Shown: positions 4,967 through 5,197 of the stretch, in pieces
Layout: each line of letters starts with the position of its first letter
Position numbering within the stretch: position 1 is the stretch's first letter
NCBI GenBank assembly: GCA_007135385.1
Contig: SLIY01000456.1
Location: 1 to 5,197, forward strand
Origin: Leptolyngbyaceae cyanobacterium CSSed165cm_216
GTDB lineage: Bacteria; Cyanobacteriota; Cyanobacteriia; Phormidesmidales; Phormidesmidaceae
Reading direction: 5' to 3'
Length of the DNA: 5,197 bases
Translations under genes and position numbers: made by a program
The notes under the pieces: generated by a model
Seen by the model: the letters and a program-made list of their open reading frames with translations, nothing else
Told to the model about the DNA's origin: nothing
The model's database searches: none

Positions 4967-5088
4967 CGAACAAAAACGTTCATGATTCGATAGCAAACCG
5001 TCTAACCAACAGTGGTGATAATGGAACCAATACAAAAAGTATGGGTAAATTTTAAGGATTACTGAAGACTAATCTCCATAAGGGCACC

Positions 5089-5118
5089 TCGAACAATCGC
5101 CTGGGAAAGTCTTATAAT
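5089..5118 (+). promoter_or_regulatory. Promoter for the right-edge gene
   Basis: TATAAT at 5113-5118 is a perfect -10 consensus. The best -35 partner, TCGAAC at 5089-5094 with an 18-bp spacer, matches only 3 of 6 positions, so the promoter may be of the activated or -10-dominated type. Transcription would start near 5125. Confidence 0.42.
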
Positions 5119-5131
5119 GAGATTGGGTGAG

Positions 5132-5197
5132 ATGACCACAAGCCAAATTCGCTGCTGGGGTTCCTATGGACAAGTACAGCGTTCCGGGTTTATTGGC
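5132..5197 (+). CDS. Probable 5' end of an unrecognised gene, cut by the window edge
   Basis: Two overlapping frames begin just after the TATAAT box and stay open to the edge. The first starts at ATG 5132, preceded by GGGTGA, which partly matches the Shine-Dalgarno region, and reads MTTSQIRCWGSYGQVQRSGF. The second starts at ATG 5166 and reads MDKYSVPGLL; its leader of about 41 bases would be more usual for the inferred start point near 5125, whereas the first would have only about 7 bases. With 22 and 10 visible residues I cannot recognise a family or decide between them. Confidence 0.3.
   Translation, partial: MTTSQIRCWGSYGQVQRSGFIG

Larger units (their letters stand above)
4656..5131. other. 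AT-rich divergent intergenic region
   Basis: This region separates the minus-strand NYN gene from a probable plus-strand gene at the right edge. It holds the NYN promoter, a 6-bp GGAAAC/GTTTCC inverted repeat (4857-4862 and 4876-4881), the palindrome CTGGCCAG (4909-4916), an 8-bp long-range inverted repeat (4922-4966) and a TATAAT box (5113-5118). Two tiny ORFs of 20 codons (4834-4896) and 14 codons (5021-5065) occur; neither is convincing. Its base composition is more AT-rich than the coding part, and there is no HIP1 site. I recognise no known RNA or riboswitch. Confidence 0.55.

Noticed and set aside
4968..5020. Resemblance of CGTTCAT near 4977 to the cyanobacterial glutamine (glnA) riboswitch
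   Set aside because: Only a short string fits; I could not find the remaining conserved segments or the expected stems.
1..5197. Mobile element, CRISPR array or defence system
   Set aside because: There are no transposase, integrase, Cas or toxin-antitoxin motifs, no terminal inverted repeats with target duplications and no regularly spaced repeats.

Overview
The window looks like chromosomal DNA from a cyanobacterium. It carries seven exact copies of the octamer GCGATCGC (HIP1), which is greatly over-represented in many cyanobacterial genomes. Its proteins are also of cyanobacterial type: a MutL with the cyanobacterial-style N-terminus, a radical-SAM CofG, a LabA/DUF88-type NYN protein and a tiny four-cysteine protein. 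I cannot name the genus; gene content alone fits many filamentous or unicellular lineages. I see no prophage, insertion sequence, CRISPR array, tRNA or rRNA.

Layout, left to right. Positions 1-191 hold no convincing gene, only a short tandem repeat. A 67-codon minus-strand gene (192-395) encodes a CxxC...C...C protein of unknown function. A 286-bp gap (396-681) with several short inverted repeats separates it from cofG (682-1641, minus), which encodes FO synthase subunit 1. A 157-bp gap (1642-1798) contains two perfect palindromes of 14 and 24 bp. Next comes a single-domain rhodanese-like gene (1799-2176, minus) whose catalytic cysteine position is serine. A divergent control region (2177-2376) leads into mutL (2377-4113, plus), an endonuclease-type mismatch-repair MutL of 578 residues. 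mutL converges on a LabA-like NYN gene (4134-4655, minus) with only 20 bp between the stop codons. Positions 4656-5131 form an AT-rich divergent intergenic region with a promoter for the NYN gene, a long inverted repeat and a good -10 box near the right edge. A gene probably begins there (5132 or 5166) and runs out of the window.

The genes do not form one obvious pathway. CofG makes part of the 8-hydroxy-5-deazaflavin chromophore, which in cyanobacteria is known as a photolyase antenna. MutL acts in mismatch repair. Both touch on DNA repair, but they are transcribed divergently, with the rhodanese gene between them, so joint control is not shown. The rhodanese gene, cofG and the small gene all point the same way and could be partly co-transcribed, although the gaps and palindromes suggest separate control. 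I found no clear new multi-gene system. The items most worth a second look are the palindromes around cofG, the serine-substituted rhodanese, the small cysteine protein and the structured gaps.
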